Origin: Cognatundibacterium rivi
Lineage (GTDB): Bacteria; Pseudomonadota; Gammaproteobacteria; Burkholderiales; Burkholderiaceae_D
Assembly (NCBI RefSeq): GCF_018139565.1
Contig: NZ_JAGSPK010000003.1
Span: 644,296 to 708,295 of the forward strand
Reading direction: 5' to 3'
Length of the DNA: 64,000 nt
The translations under genes and the position numbers were made by a program. Positions 29,813-42,064 of this stretch are shown here, in pieces. The notes below the pieces were generated by a model. That model searched no databases and had not been told where the DNA came from. It worked only from the letters and a program-made list of their open reading frames with translations. Each line of letters starts with the position of its first letter. Position 1 is the stretch's first letter.

Positions 29813-30601
29813 TTATCTGCCCGGAATAAATTGCCCGTCTGCGATCGCGTAAGCACGCTGCAGACATTGTTGTGTGTAGATTTGCGCCTGATCTAAAGCA
29901 TGTCGCATGGAATGCCCCAGCGCCAGCTGAGCCGCAATGGCAGACGCCAGCGTGCAACCGCTGCCGTGAAATTCACCGGATAAACGCGGCCATTGCCAAC
30001 GCTGTTCGTCGCCTGCATGTGAATACCAAAAATTATCCACCAGCGCCCCCGCTGCATGCCCGCCTTTCAGCAAAACATCGGCTGCCGTCATCTGCATCAG
30101 TGTTGTTATCTGCGATGAAGATCCGGCAGCGTCCGGCACCAGCCTTTGCAACTCCGGCAGATTCGGTGTCAGCAGCGTCGCGACTTTCAGCAAAGGCTGT
30201 ATCGCAGCGACCGCGTCATCCTCCGATAAACGATCACCGTGACCGCTGCCCAGCACGGTATCCACTACCACTGGCAGACGCGGATTTTTTATCCGCAGCT
30301 GCTGTATCAGTGCAGCGATGGCGCGCGCATTTTCCGCATTGCCAGCGATGCCGACCTTAATCGCAGCCACCGGTATTTTGTCGAGTAAGCACTGCACTTG
30401 CTGCAGTATCAGCGTGTGCGGCACGGCCTCCAGCGCATAGACATGATCGTTGTCCTGTACGGTTAATGCTGTGATAACCGGCAAGGCATGTGCGCTCTGC
30501 GCGGCGACCACTTCGATATCTGCCTGTATGCCCGCGCCGCCGCTGGGGTCATGCCCTGCGAACACCAACACGCATGGGCGTTGCGGGATCGTCGTTGCCA
30601 T
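29813..30601 (-). CDS. thiD: Hydroxymethylpyrimidine / phosphomethylpyrimidine kinase
   Basis: ThiD phosphorylates HMP and HMP-phosphate to give HMP-pyrophosphate, one of the two halves of thiamine. The 262-residue ribokinase-fold protein begins with VLVFAGHDPSGGAGIQADIE and has the GSGCTLASAIAAQLALG catalytic/anion-hole region near residue 210. Its ATG shares one base with the thiG stop (TGATG), so the two are translationally coupled. ThiD in this place, inside the thi operon between thiG and thiE, differs from the arrangement with thiO in several Burkholderiales. Confidence 0.96.
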   Translation of the reverse strand: MATTIPQRPCVLVFAGHDPSGGAGIQADIEVVAAQSAHALPVITALTVQDNDHVYALEAVPHTLILQQVQCLLDKIPVAAIKVGIAGNAENARAIAALIQQLRIKNPRLPVVVDTVLGSGHGDRLSEDDAVAAIQPLLKVATLLTPNLPELQRLVPDAAGSSSQITTLMQMTAADVLLKGGHAAGALVDNFWYSHAGDEQRWQWPRLSGEFHGSGCTLASAIAAQLALGHSMRHALDQAQIYTQQCLQRAYAIADGQFIPGR

Positions 30602-31410
30602 CAGACGATGCGCCCTGCCATTGGTGAAGAAGGCGATGCTGCAAACTTGCGCGGCATACGTCCCGCTAAAAATGCCTCACGCCCCGCCGCTACCGCCAGC
30701 CCCATCGCACGCGCCATGCGCACCGGATCTTTGGCTCCGGCAATCGCGGTATTCATCAACACGCCATCGCAGCCGAGCTCCATCGCAATTGCGGCGTCGG
30801 AAGCTGTACCAACTCCGGCATCCACCAGCACCGGCACCCTGGACTGTTCGATAATCAATGATAGATTCCACGGATTCAGTATGCCCATGCCGGAACCGAT
30901 AAGTGACGCCAGCGGCATCACCGCAACGCAGCCTATGTCTTCCAGCATACGCGCCTGTATAGGATCATCGCTGCAATACACCATCACATCAAAGCCATCC
31001 TGCACCAGTGTTTTCGCTGCTTTCAGGGTTTCCGGCATATTCGGAAACAAGGTCTTTTCATCGCCCAACACTTCGAGTTTGCACAGCTTATGTCCGCCCA
31101 GTAATTCGCGCCCAAGCTGCAAAGTGTAGACCGCATCTGCTGCGTTATAGCATCCGGCCGAATTCGGCAAGATTGTGTATTTGGACGGCGGCACCGCATC
31201 CAGCAGACTCGGTGCATTCGGGTCTTGTCCGATGTTCACACGACGAATCGCCACCGTGATAATTTCCGCTCCCGCAGCTTCTGTCGCCAGACGTGTTTGC
31301 TCCAGATCTTTATATTTTCCGCTGCCAACCAGCAAGCGTGAACGGTAGGTTTTACCGGCGATGGTCAGGCCGCTATCTACGTTTGTTGTTGTGCTTATTT
31401 CTGTTTGCAT
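30601..31410 (-). CDS. thiG: Thiazole synthase ThiG
   Basis: ThiG builds the thiazole phosphate ring from 1-deoxyxylulose 5-phosphate, ThiS-thiocarboxylate and dehydroglycine. The 269-residue TIM-barrel protein has the N-terminal '[20 protein letters not shown]', [23 protein letters not shown], and the phosphate-binding end '[20 protein letters not shown]'. The active-site Lys that forms the imine with DXP should be in the LEVLGDEKT / SKYT region; I did not fix it. It follows thiS by about 70 bases and overlaps thiD by one base. Confidence 0.97.
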   Translation of the reverse strand: MQTEISTTTNVDSGLTIAGKTYRSRLLVGSGKYKDLEQTRLATEAAGAEIITVAIRRVNIGQDPNAPSLLDAVPPSKYTILPNSAGCYNAADAVYTLQLGRELLGGHKLCKLEVLGDEKTLFPNMPETLKAAKTLVQDGFDVMVYCSDDPIQARMLEDIGCVAVMPLASLIGSGMGILNPWNLSLIIEQSRVPVLVDAGVGTASDAAIAMELGCDGVLMNTAIAGAKDPVRMARAMGLAVAAGREAFLAGRMPRKFAASPSSPMAGRIV

Positions 31411-31483
31411 GTTTCTATCCTTTTCTGTTTTTTCTGTTTTTTCCGTTAGTGCAGTAAGCTTTGTCTGAGTTATTTTTCAGCGA

Positions 31484-31684
31484 TCAGCCACCGCCGATAG
31501 CACGCACCACATCGACTTTGTCGCCTGCCTGCAACGCATGTTCTGCCCAGCGCGAACGCGGCACAATCTGCCGGTTCACCGCGACTGCAATCGCGGTATC
31601 CATCAGGCTAAGATCGGCGATCAGCTCTGCCAGCAACTGTGCTGGCCTGAGCCTGTGTGAAGCGCCATTTAACTGGATTTCCAT
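31484..31684 (-). CDS. thiS: Sulfur carrier protein ThiS
   Basis: ThiS is a small ubiquitin-like protein whose C-terminal glycine becomes a thiocarboxylate and donates sulfur to ThiG. From ATG 31684 it is 66 residues (MEIQLNGASHRL), with the beta-grasp pattern and the essential Gly-Gly end (VVRAIGGG). Two in-frame ATGs at 31693 and 31690 would add up to three residues. No thiF-like adenylating gene is in the window, so activation must use one elsewhere, for example a MoeB-type enzyme. It lies between thiC and thiG on the same strand. Confidence 0.93.
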   Translation of the reverse strand: MEIQLNGASHRLRPAQLLAELIADLSLMDTAIAVAVNRQIVPRSRWAEHALQAGDKVDVVRAIGGG

Positions 31685-31696
31685 CGTCATCACCGC

Positions 31697-33790
<2,094 letters not shown>

Positions 33791-33966
33791 CATTTTTTTC
33801 CAAACAAAAACGGTATTTCTGTCTTTGCCGGAAGAGCGCCATTATAGCGGATTTATTGCGGATTTATTTTGGGCTTATGGCGTGCTTATTGCGAGCTTAT
33901 TACATGCCTAGTCACCGTTTCAATTTTACGGTTGCATGTTGAAAATCAGAAAAACCAATGTCAGTG

Positions 33967-36060
33967 TTAATGCGGCTCTGGTGCCTTAGCGTATGACAAA
34001 TCCAGTTTGGACGGTCCCGACACTTCGATCAATTCCACCATGCCATTCGCGATCGCCGTGGACAGGTCCGTTTCCAGCACCGGTAATGCGATCTCAGGCG
34101 ACACCAACAAATGCGAAATACCATAAGCACGGTTACGACCATTCGCCTTCCCCAGGTACAACGCCATATCGGCAATCTGCAGTACTTTTTCCCAGCCGAA
34201 TGCTGACTCTGGCACGTCAGAAAATGGCAAGGCAATGAAGCCCGCCGTTACCGTGACCTGTATTTCCTTGTCTCCGGCCATGATGGGTTCGGCCCCAACC
34301 GCTTGCAGCAGGCGTTCAACCAGACCAGCGCTCTGGGATGGCGACGATTTCGGTGAAAACACCAGAAATTCTTCACCGCCCCAACGCAGCACCATATCGG
34401 TATCCCGTACCACTTTCCGCAACCGGTGCGCCACTTCCATCAACACCGCGTCGCCAATGGCGTGCCCCAATCCATCGTTAATCTGCTTGAAATGATCGAT
34501 ATCCAGCAAGATCAGACAATCCGGATTATTTTCCTGTGCATCACGCCGATCCGCCTCGGCCTGCGCCATCCTTGCCTTCATCATGTCAAGGAAAGAACGG
34601 CGGTTGTAAAGCCCCGTGAGTGGATCACGTATGGCATGAAATTCCAGCTGCGAATTAGCTTCACGCAATTGCAGATTAATCCGCTTTACCCGGCGATATA
34701 ACAGGAACAGAAATGCCACCACCAGTACAGTCACAATCGCTCCCAGCAGCGTAACGATTTGCTGCAGGCGATGATTGCGAATGTCGGCGTCCTTCAGGTC
34801 GTTTTCTTTTGCCAGTAATTCAATCTGCTTCTGCTTTTGCTCGGAATGGAACTGTTCCTGTAATGCGGCAACTGCCTTGGCCCGGTCTGAGCGAAATAGT
34901 TCGTTACTGAGTTCTTGCTGGCGACGCACGGTTTGTAAAGCCTCTTTGTACATACCGGCGCGCTCATACATCGCGGCCTGTTCGCCTAGTACAGCCTCTG
35001 CATCCGGCTTCTGATCCGAGTCGATAAAGTACGTCACTACGTCATTAATCAACTCCACACCTTGGGAAATCTTTCCCTGACCTGCCAGCGAAAACCCCAG
35101 ATTTACACGGGCGATGGTGATGGATTGCTTGTCCTTCAGGGTCTCGGCTTCTTTGAGCGCCTGCCTTGCATAATTTTCAGCCTGACGGTACTGATTCATG
35201 ATCAGGTAATAATCGCTGATATTAATCAGACTGGTCACCGCCATGGCGACTAATCCCGCCTCGTTGGCCAGTTTCAGGGCGCGCTTATACGCTTCGGCTG
35301 CCTCCTTATTTCTGTGCAGCGCCGATAAGGCAATGCCCTGACTGATGTTCAGCGATGCCGCCGTTTTGGGTGAACGCGACAAAGGCGACAAAGAAAAAGC
35401 TTCATCTATCGTCACCAGCGCTTTTTCAGGATCTTTCATGACGGAGTACAACTTGGCAATCGCCTCCAGCTTGTACATGCGGTTTTCGATTTTGCGGGTT
35501 GTCAACTCATCGGTAAGTCGCAACGCTTCGAGAAAATGCTGCAATGACGCCGCAAAGTTACCGGTAATGTAATACGCCGAACCAAACGCACTGTGCAAAC
35601 GCATACGAACCTCCGCGCTGGCGGATGTATGCAGAGAAGATTGGATCTGTAATAAGTTCTTTATCGCGTCATCGGGCTTACCGTCATCAATCAGTGCGTA
35701 ACTTTCCATGATGCGGGCGATTGCCACACCATCCTGATCATGCTCAGACCCTGCCAGTGTTTTTAATTCAGTAATGCTGTCAAGCGCGGACTGTATTCGT
35801 CCTGCATCGTAATACAGGCTGACGATGACCTTGAGCGCCTCCAGACGTACCTTGGGTGTCGATTTGGCGAACTGATTTTGCTTCAGGAACTCAAGTTGTT
35901 TTAAGGCTTCGGTATTGTCGGTATCAGATAATTTTCGAATCTTGATGATATGTTCAAGATCAGCCTTTTCGTCTGCTTTGGCAGAAGACACCGATAACGA
36001 AAGGGTCAACGCACCACAGACACACAGAGATATAAAAGTCCACGTTCTGAGGTTCGCCAT
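33967..36060 (-). CDS. Periplasmic TPR-sensor diguanylate cyclase (GGDEF)
   Basis: A 697-residue protein predicted to make cyclic di-GMP. A Sec-type signal or anchor sits at about residues 8-30 (FISLCVCGALTLSLSVSSAKA). A long helical region of tetratricopeptide-like repeats follows in about residues 60-420 ('YKRALKLANEAGL', 'YARQALKEAETL'), then a second hydrophobic segment at 436-455, a linker coil and a GGDEF domain from D479. The signature is GGEEF (561-565), catalytically acceptable, with the inhibitory RxxD (RDTD) five residues before it. There is no EAL domain. The TPR part should face the periplasm and sense a ligand or partner. It is divergent from valS. Confidence 0.92.
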   Translation of the reverse strand: MANLRTWTFISLCVCGALTLSLSVSSAKADEKADLEHIIKIRKLSDTDNTEALKQLEFLKQNQFAKSTPKVRLEALKVIVSLYYDAGRIQSALDSITELKTLAGSEHDQDGVAIARIMESYALIDDGKPDDAIKNLLQIQSSLHTSASAEVRMRLHSAFGSAYYITGNFAASLQHFLEALRLTDELTTRKIENRMYKLEAIAKLYSVMKDPEKALVTIDEAFSLSPLSRSPKTAASLNISQGIALSALHRNKEAAEAYKRALKLANEAGLVAMAVTSLINISDYYLIMNQYRQAENYARQALKEAETLKDKQSITIARVNLGFSLAGQGKISQGVELINDVVTYFIDSDQKPDAEAVLGEQAAMYERAGMYKEALQTVRRQQELSNELFRSDRAKAVAALQEQFHSEQKQKQIELLAKENDLKDADIRNHRLQQIVTLLGAIVTVLVVAFLFLLYRRVKRINLQLREANSQLEFHAIRDPLTGLYNRRSFLDMMKARMAQAEADRRDAQENNPDCLILLDIDHFKQINDGLGHAIGDAVLMEVAHRLRKVVRDTDMVLRWGGEEFLVFSPKSSPSQSAGLVERLLQAVGAEPIMAGDKEIQVTVTAGFIALPFSDVPESAFGWEKVLQIADMALYLGKANGRNRAYGISHLLVSPEIALPVLETDLSTAIANGMVELIEVSGPSKLDLSYAKAPEPH

Positions 36061-36294
36061 CGGTATTTATAAGCAACGAAAGGTAAAAGACAGGAAAGTC
36101 TATCCTAACACTTTATCGCCAAAAAATTACATTTTCGGGACAAATGCGGGAGCGACTAAAAAACACGTAGCAAAACTTCTACGATAATTGACAGGACTAC
36201 GCAGCAAAAAGCTGGGCAGAATTATGTAATAGCGCGATATCAGACAGCACTGTCATTTATAATCAATGGTTTAGCACACTAACAACTGACAATC

Positions 36295-39120
36295 ATGGAA
36301 TTAGCGAAGTCTTTCGAACCGGCAGAAATCGAACAACAATGGCGCTCCGAATGGGAGAAACGCGGTTATTTCGCGGCCAGCATGGACGATGGCAAACCCT
36401 CATTTTCTATCCAGTTGCCACCGCCGAATGTAACCGGCACGCTGCACATGGGGCATGCGTTCAACCAAACCATTATGGATGGTCTGACGCGTTACTACCG
36501 TATGCGTGGTTACAACACGGCATGGATACCTGGCACCGATCACGCCGGTATCGCGACACAAATCGTCGTCGAGCGTCAGCTCGATGCACAAAAAATTTCA
36601 CGCCATGATCTTGGCCGTGAAAAATTCCTCGAAAAAGTCTGGGAGTGGAAAGAAAAATCCGGCTCGACGATCACCGGCCAGATGCGCCGCATGGGCGCGT
36701 CCGCCGACTGGGATCGTGAATATTTCACGATGGATGCCGAACGCTCGAAATCGGTCACCGAAGTATTCGTGCGTCTGGTCGAGCAAGGTCTGATCTATCG
36801 CGGCAAACGTCTGGTGAACTGGGATCCGGTGCTGGGCACAGCGGTCTCTGATCTGGAAGTAGTATCGGAAGAAGAAGACGGCTCGATGTGGCATATCCGT
36901 TATCCGTTTACGGATGGCTCCGGTCATCTGACAGTGGCGACGACACGTCCCGAAACCTTGTTAGGCGACGTGGCCGTGGCCGTGGATCCAACTGACGAAC
37001 GTTATATCCATCTGGTCGGCAAGATGTTAAAACTGCCGCTGACGGATCGTGAAATTCCGGTGATTGCCGACAGCTATGTCGATAAAGAATTCGGTACCGG
37101 TTGTGTGAAGATCACGCCAGCACATGACTTCAACGATTACGCCGTTGGTCAGCGCCACAACCTCGACAAAATCAGCATTCTGACACTGGATGCGAAGATC
37201 AATGAAAACGCACCGGCGGCTTATCAGGGCATGGATCGTTTCGTCGCTCGTAAGCAAATCGTCGCCGACCTCGATGCACAGGGCTTACTCGAATCCGTTA
37301 AACCACACAAACTGATGGTGCCACGTGGCGACCGTACGAATGTGGTGATTGAACCTATGCTGACCGATCAGTGGTTCATGGCGATGAGCAAACCTGCACC
37401 GGAAGGCACGCACTTCCCGGGTAAATCGATCGCTGAAGTCGCGCTTGAAAAAGTCGCTTCAGGCGAAATCAAATTTGTGCCAGAAAACTGGACGAATACC
37501 TACAACCAATGGCTGAATAACATTCAGGACTGGTGTATCTCACGTCAACTGTGGTGGGGTCATCAGATTCCGGCATGGTATGGCGACAACGGTGAAATTT
37601 TTGTCGCACGCAATGAAGCAGAGGCAACAGCAAAGGCCGCAGCGGCAGGCTATACCGGTGCACTGAAGCGCGATGACGACGTGCTCGATACCTGGTTCTC
37701 TTCTGCACTGGTACCGTTTTCGACCATGGGCTGGCCGGAAGAAACACCAGACATCAAACACTTCCTGCCTTCCTCTGTGCTGGTCACCGGTTTCGACATC
37801 ATTTTCTTCTGGGTGGCACGCATGGTCATGATGACCACGCACTTCACAGGCAAGGTACCGTTCAACACCGTGTATGTGCATGGTCTGGTGCGCGATTCCA
37901 GCGGTCAGAAAATGTCCAAATCAAAAGGCAACACGCTTGATCCGATTGATCTGATTGATGGTATCAAAGTTGATGATCTGGTCGCCAAACGCACGGTTGG
38001 CCTGATGAATCCGAAACAGGCAACGGCGATTGAAAAAGCGACCCGCAAAGAATTCGCCGATGGCATTCCGGCGTATGGTACAGATGCATTGCGCTTCACA
38101 ATGGCGAGCTATGCTTCACTCGGTCGTAATATCAACTTCGATCTGGGACGTTGCGAAGGTTACCGCAATTTCTGCAACAAACTGTGGAATGCAACCCGCT
38201 TCGTGTTGATGAATACGGAAGGCAAAGATTGCGGTTTTGGCGCAGACGTGACCGATGCCGATCTGGATTATTCGCCAGCAGATAAATGGATCATCTCGAC
38301 GCTGCAACGCGCAGAAGCAGAAATCGAAAAAGGTTTTGCCGACTACCGTTTCGACAATATCGCTTCCGCGATTTATAAATTCGTCTGGGATGAATACTGT
38401 GACTGGTATCTGGAAGTTTCCAAAGTCCAGGTGCAACAAGGTACAGAAGCACAACAGCGCGCCACCCGCCGCTCACTGCTACGTGTACTCGAAGTCACGC
38501 TGCGTCTGGCGCACCCTGTAATTCCTTTCGTGACCGAAGCGTTGTGGCAAACCGTGGCACCGCTGGCTGGCAAGACGCTGAATCCAGCAGGTGACTCCAT
38601 CATGGTGCAGCCGTATCCGCTTGCCGTGGCAGCGAATATCGATGAAGCAGCCGAAGCCTGGATGCATGCGCTGAAAGCCATGACCGACGCTTGCCGCAAT
38701 CTGCGCGGTGAAATGCAATTATCACCAGCGTTGCGTGTGCCTCTGTTATTGCAAGCAGCAAATGCAGAAGACAAGGCGCGCCTGCAATCCTTTGCACCGT
38801 ATCTACAGGCATTAGCCAAGCTGTCTGAAGTGCAGGTGCTGGATGCCTTGCCAGAATCACCGGCACCGGTCTCCATCGTTGGTGAATCAAAACTGATGCT
38901 GAAAGTCGAGATCGATGTTGCTGCCGAACGCGAACGTCTGAGTAAAGAAATCACGCGTCTCGAAACAGAAATCGGCAAAGCAGAAGCCAAGCTCGGCAAT
39001 GAAAGTTTCGTTGCGCGTGCGCCAGCTGCGGTGGTCGCCCAAGAGAAAGAAAGAATGGCGAATTTCTCTGCCACACTGGTCAAACTGCGCGAGCAATTCG
39101 GCAAATTGCCAGCAGCTTGA
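36295..39120 (+). CDS. valS: Valyl-tRNA synthetase
   Basis: A class I synthetase charging tRNA-Val, with an editing domain that removes misacylated Thr. The 941-residue protein has [15 protein letters not shown] (HMGH at 51-54), the CP1 editing insert with '[14 protein letters not shown]', KMSKS at 539-543 ([14 protein letters not shown]), the anticodon-binding domain, and a C-terminal coiled coil of about 65 residues rich in Glu, Lys and Ala. The order and length match bacterial ValRS. It is divergent from the TPR-GGDEF gene, and a strong stem-loop at 39178-39210 follows the stop. Confidence 0.98.
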   Translation: MELAKSFEPAEIEQQWRSEWEKRGYFAASMDDGKPSFSIQLPPPNVTGTLHMGHAFNQTIMDGLTRYYRMRGYNTAWIPGTDHAGIATQIVVERQLDAQKISRHDLGREKFLEKVWEWKEKSGSTITGQMRRMGASADWDREYFTMDAERSKSVTEVFVRLVEQGLIYRGKRLVNWDPVLGTAVSDLEVVSEEEDGSMWHIRYPFTDGSGHLTVATTRPETLLGDVAVAVDPTDERYIHLVGKMLKLPLTDREIPVIADSYVDKEFGTGCVKITPAHDFNDYAVGQRHNLDKISILTLDAKINENAPAAYQGMDRFVARKQIVADLDAQGLLESVKPHKLMVPRGDRTNVVIEPMLTDQWFMAMSKPAPEGTHFPGKSIAEVALEKVASGEIKFVPENWTNTYNQWLNNIQDWCISRQLWWGHQIPAWYGDNGEIFVARNEAEATAKAAAAGYTGALKRDDDVLDTWFSSALVPFSTMGWPEETPDIKHFLPSSVLVTGFDIIFFWVARMVMMTTHFTGKVPFNTVYVHGLVRDSSGQKMSKSKGNTLDPIDLIDGIKVDDLVAKRTVGLMNPKQATAIEKATRKEFADGIPAYGTDALRFTMASYASLGRNINFDLGRCEGYRNFCNKLWNATRFVLMNTEGKDCGFGADVTDADLDYSPADKWIISTLQRAEAEIEKGFADYRFDNIASAIYKFVWDEYCDWYLEVSKVQVQQGTEAQQRATRRSLLRVLEVTLRLAHPVIPFVTEALWQTVAPLAGKTLNPAGDSIMVQPYPLAVAANIDEAAEAWMHALKAMTDACRNLRGEMQLSPALRVPLLLQAANAEDKARLQSFAPYLQALAKLSEVQVLDALPESPAPVSIVGESKLMLKVEIDVAAERERLSKEITRLETEIGKAEAKLGNESFVARAPAAVVAQEKERMANFSATLVKLREQFGKLPAA

Positions 39121-39177
39121 AACAGCGCGTTTCGTCAGTAAGGCAGTGAGTTAAATTAAAGTAGTTGCTCTAAAAAT

Positions 39178-39210
39178 ATTGTGCGTGGCGCAAGTATCGC
39201 CACGTACAAT
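39178..39210. repeat. Long stem-loop between valS and DUF2147 gene
   Basis: ATTGTGCGTGGCG pairs with CGCCACGTACAAT around CAAGTAT, thirteen pairs counting one G-T. No T run follows, so its role as a valS terminator or as part of the downstream leader is open. Confidence 0.55.
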
Positions 39211-39288
39211 CAGCGCTCAGGAAAGCGGTTTTCAGCAGCAGTCACGCTGATGAAAACCGCAAAAAAAATAAACTTATTTGGTGAGACT

Positions 39289-39732
39289 ATGAAAAAAACT
39301 GCACTTCTGGCTACATTTCTTTCCCTGTTGTTTTCCTCTTTCGCGCATGCAGAAGAAGCCGCTGTCGGTCTCTGGAAAAATATCGACGATAAAACCGGAA
39401 AACCGAAAGCGCTGATCCGCATCACTGAAACCGGTGGTGAACTGCAAGGAAAAATCGAAAAATTGTTTCTCGAAGCCGATGCAGATAAAAATCCTAAATG
39501 CGACAAATGTGAAGGCACAAATAAAGATCAGCCGATTATCGGCATGACTATTTTGTTCGGTCTGAAAAAAGACGGTGACGAATACAATGGCGGCAAAATT
39601 CTTGATCCGGGCAATGGTAAGTTATACAGCAGCAAACTGACCCTTGCTGATAACAATAAAAAACTCAATGTCCGTGGCTACATCGGTACACCATTTCTGG
39701 GTCGCACACAGGTCTGGCTGCGGGAACAATAA
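39289..39732 (+). CDS. DUF2147 exported protein
   Basis: A 147-residue secreted or periplasmic protein. The signal peptide is MKKTALLATFLSLLFSSFAHA with cleavage after AHA. The mature part begins EEAAVGLWKNIDDKTGKPKA, the DUF2147 signature, and ends 'GTPFLGRTQVWLRE'. A CxxC pair (CDKC at about residues 66-69) is present, typical of a DUF2147 subset and possibly a disulfide or metal site. The function of the family is not established. GGTGAG precedes the ATG at 39289; the frame extends 36 codons upstream without support. A terminator follows at 39757-39791. Confidence 0.88.
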   Translation: MKKTALLATFLSLLFSSFAHAEEAAVGLWKNIDDKTGKPKALIRITETGGELQGKIEKLFLEADADKNPKCDKCEGTNKDQPIIGMTILFGLKKDGDEYNGGKILDPGNGKLYSSKLTLADNNKKLNVRGYIGTPFLGRTQVWLREQ

Positions 39733-39756
39733 AATTGCCGGTCACATATTTTGATA

Positions 39757-39791
39757 TTAAAAAAGGAAGCCATGCGCTTCCTTTTTTATTT
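39757..39791 (+). terminator. Intrinsic terminator of the DUF2147 gene
   Basis: AAAAAAGGAAGC, CATGC and GCTTCCTTTTTT form a stable hairpin with T runs. It lies about 25 bases after the stop codon and could act on both strands. Confidence 0.88.
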
Positions 39792-40075
39792 TACAAAGAA
39801 ATAAATGCGGTGATGCGTACGATTTCAAACATGTGACAAACGGCATTGCAGATGAAACTTTGCATACACACCACAGAAAAAAATCTAACCTTCCCCACAC
39901 AAAATTGTGCTCGCATGCTGTTGCAACAAATCACGACGATCAACAGTGGTTTTTTTGAGAAAATAATTCCCCAGGTAAATTTTTGCACTAAGATGAAACA
40001 CCATCGCGCGGTACGGTTTTCAGAATCCGTCACCGCTATTCTGGCAGATACTATTTTAAAGAAAAGAAACTGACC
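39792..40075. other. Intergenic region upstream of the first chemoreceptor
   Basis: About 280 AT-rich bases without a supported gene. It should hold the promoter of the chemoreceptor at 40076. I looked for a flagellar sigma-28 box and did not find a good match. Confidence 0.35.
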
Positions 40076-41674
40076 ATGAACTACCTGACCGAACTCAAGA
40101 TTCGCACCCGCCTGATGTTGGGCTTTGGCATTGTGCTGTTGTTTGCAACGATCTTGCTGATTCTCGGTCTGTATAAACTGAGTCAGTTACAAGGCTCAAC
40201 CGACTACATCTTTCAGACCAAAGTCGCGAGTCTGAATGCCGCCACCGAAATGCGTGAACAAGGTCGAGCCTTAGCGCTGGTACTCAGAAAAATGAGTTCT
40301 CCGCGTGACCTTGCCGAAGCAGCGCAGGAATCAAAGCGACTGGCCACCACCCTGGAAATATATGACACATCTGAAACGCTGGCGAAAAAGCTGATTGATG
40401 ATGCGGCTGGTCAGAAAACGCTGAAGCAGGCTCTGGATCAGAAAACAGCGATCTTATCGATCTCAAAAAAAATCCGTGATTTTGTTGCAGAAGGAAATTA
40501 CTTCGATGCCTCTGCTTTACTGCAAACGGAATTCGTCGTGCCGCATGAAAAATGGATGAACGAATTATCTGAACTGGCAAAGCAACAGCATGAAGCCATG
40601 CAAGTTGCTTACGATGCGTCCACCAGCAATTACAGAAAATCGCTGACCAGTATGTTGATTATCGGCTTGCTGACGCTGGTACTGGGTAGCATTGCGGCAT
40701 GGATGATTGCGCGTAGCATTATCGGACCGATCACGAATGCTGCCGCATTTGCCGACCGTATTGCCAACAGCGATCTCAGCACCAGCATAGAAGCTGAAGG
40801 GCGCGATGAACTGAGTAATTTGCTGCGTTCGCTGTTGCAAATGCAAAACAATCTGCTGGCAACGGTGACCCAGATCAAGCAGGGAACCGAAACGATTACC
40901 GTCGCCTCGCAGGAAATTGCCCGCGGTAATGCGGATCTGTCTGGCCGTACCGAATCGCAGGCAGGTTCGCTGGAAGAAACCGCCAGCTCGATGGAAGAAC
41001 TGACCAGTACCGTCAGACAGAATGCAGATAATGCACGCCAGGCGAATCAGTTGGTCGTGTCGGCCACACAAGTCGCGGTAAAAGGCGGCGCCGTGGTGCA
41101 GGAAGTCGTAGCGACGATGGGATCGATTAAAGACAGTTCCAAAAAGATTGTCGACATCATCAGCGTGATTGACGGCATCGCCTTCCAGACCAATATTCTC
41201 GCGCTGAATGCCGCAGTAGAAGCGGCGCGCGCTGGTGAACAAGGGCGCGGCTTTGCGGTTGTCGCCTCCGAAGTCCGTAATCTGGCACAGCGCAGCGCTA
41301 CGGCGGCGAAAGAAATCAAGCTGCTGATCGACGATTCAGTCAGCAAGGTTGATCAGGGTGGTGCACTGGTCGATAACGCAGGAAAAACCATGGATGAGAT
41401 CGTCACAAGCGTGCAGCATGTGGCAGACATCATGAGCGAGATCACGGCCGCCAGCATGGAGCAAAGCTCCGGTATAGAACAGATTAATCTGGCCATTACC
41501 CAGATGGACGAAATGACCCAGCAAAATGCGGCACTGGTGGAGCAAGCCGCTGCTGCCGCCGAAAGTATGGAGGAACAGGCGATGGCACTGACACAGGCAG
41601 TCAGCATTTTCACCCTGCCAGCGACACACCATGCTGCTACACTTGGCAGCCGGCCTGCTTTGCGTCTGGGCTGA
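40076..41674 (+). CDS. Methyl-accepting chemotaxis protein
   Basis: A 532-residue transmembrane chemoreceptor controlling the CheA kinase. TM1 is at about residues 12-32, a periplasmic four-helix-bundle-like sensor spans about 33-190, TM2 is at 191-212, HAMP follows (about 213-266), and the signalling coiled coil runs to about 515. The conserved tip is '[20 protein letters not shown]' and '[19 protein letters not shown]'. No NWETF-type CheR/CheB docking pentapeptide is at the C-terminus. The ligand is unknown. A second chemoreceptor lies 690 bases downstream on the same strand, with the YdcH-like gene between. Confidence 0.95.
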   Translation: MNYLTELKIRTRLMLGFGIVLLFATILLILGLYKLSQLQGSTDYIFQTKVASLNAATEMREQGRALALVLRKMSSPRDLAEAAQESKRLATTLEIYDTSETLAKKLIDDAAGQKTLKQALDQKTAILSISKKIRDFVAEGNYFDASALLQTEFVVPHEKWMNELSELAKQQHEAMQVAYDASTSNYRKSLTSMLIIGLLTLVLGSIAAWMIARSIIGPITNAAAFADRIANSDLSTSIEAEGRDELSNLLRSLLQMQNNLLATVTQIKQGTETITVASQEIARGNADLSGRTESQAGSLEETASSMEELTSTVRQNADNARQANQLVVSATQVAVKGGAVVQEVVATMGSIKDSSKKIVDIISVIDGIAFQTNILALNAAVEAARAGEQGRGFAVVASEVRNLAQRSATAAKEIKLLIDDSVSKVDQGGALVDNAGKTMDEIVTSVQHVADIMSEITAASMEQSSGIEQINLAITQMDEMTQQNAALVEQAAAAAESMEEQAMALTQAVSIFTLPATHHAATLGSRPALRLG

Positions 41675-41740
41675 ATATGGCGGCACTGCAATAATTCACC
41701 TGTGACTTATTTTTGACGCCGCTGAAATACTTTGAAACAG

Positions 41741-41754
41741 TTGATCTATATCAC
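41741..41754 (+). promoter_or_regulatory. Possible FNR/ANR-type site upstream of the YdcH-like gene
   Basis: TTGATCTATATCAC matches the FNR consensus TTGATNNNNATCAA at nine of ten fixed positions. A weak -10-like TACCAT at 41776-41781 would put the site near -41.5, the usual activating position for FNR-type regulators. It lies 67 bases before the ATG at 41822. Confidence 0.45.
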
Positions 41755-41821
41755 GCTATAAAAAGAGGAACCGAATACCATAAGGTCATACTGACATTTA
41801 CATATTTTAACTGGAGCACAT

Positions 41822-42064
41822 ATGCAAGTAGATCATCATCCTTTAGCAGTGGAATTTCCTGAATTTAAAGACAAAATTCACACAATGAAATTGCAGAATG
41901 CACACTTTGCAAAATTATTCAGTGAATACGATGACGCGGACAAAGCTGTCAATCGCGCAGAAAATGATGTGGAACATCTGACCGATGAAGCCTTGGAAAA
42001 TCTGAAGAAAGTCCGTATCAGCCTGAAAGATCAGTTATTCCATTTGCTGCAAACAGCATCCTGA
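41822..42064 (+). CDS. YdcH/DUF465-family small protein
   Basis: An 80-residue acidic helical protein. 'HPLAVEFPEFKDKIHTMKLQ' and 'ENLKKVRISLKDQLFHLL' are the conserved ends of the DUF465 (YdcH) family, predicted to form a two-helix coiled hairpin. CTGGAGCACAT precedes the ATG, a good ribosome-binding site. The family has no proven function. It sits between two chemoreceptor genes on the same strand, behind an FNR-like box, and is followed by a 300-base spacer with several strong stem-loops. Confidence 0.85.
   Translation: MQVDHHPLAVEFPEFKDKIHTMKLQNAHFAKLFSEYDDADKAVNRAENDVEHLTDEALENLKKVRISLKDQLFHLLQTAS

Noticed and set aside
39791..40033. An 80-codon minus-strand frame before the first chemoreceptor
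   Set aside because: Starts in a terminator-flanking AT-rich region, no ribosome-binding site, residue pattern random.
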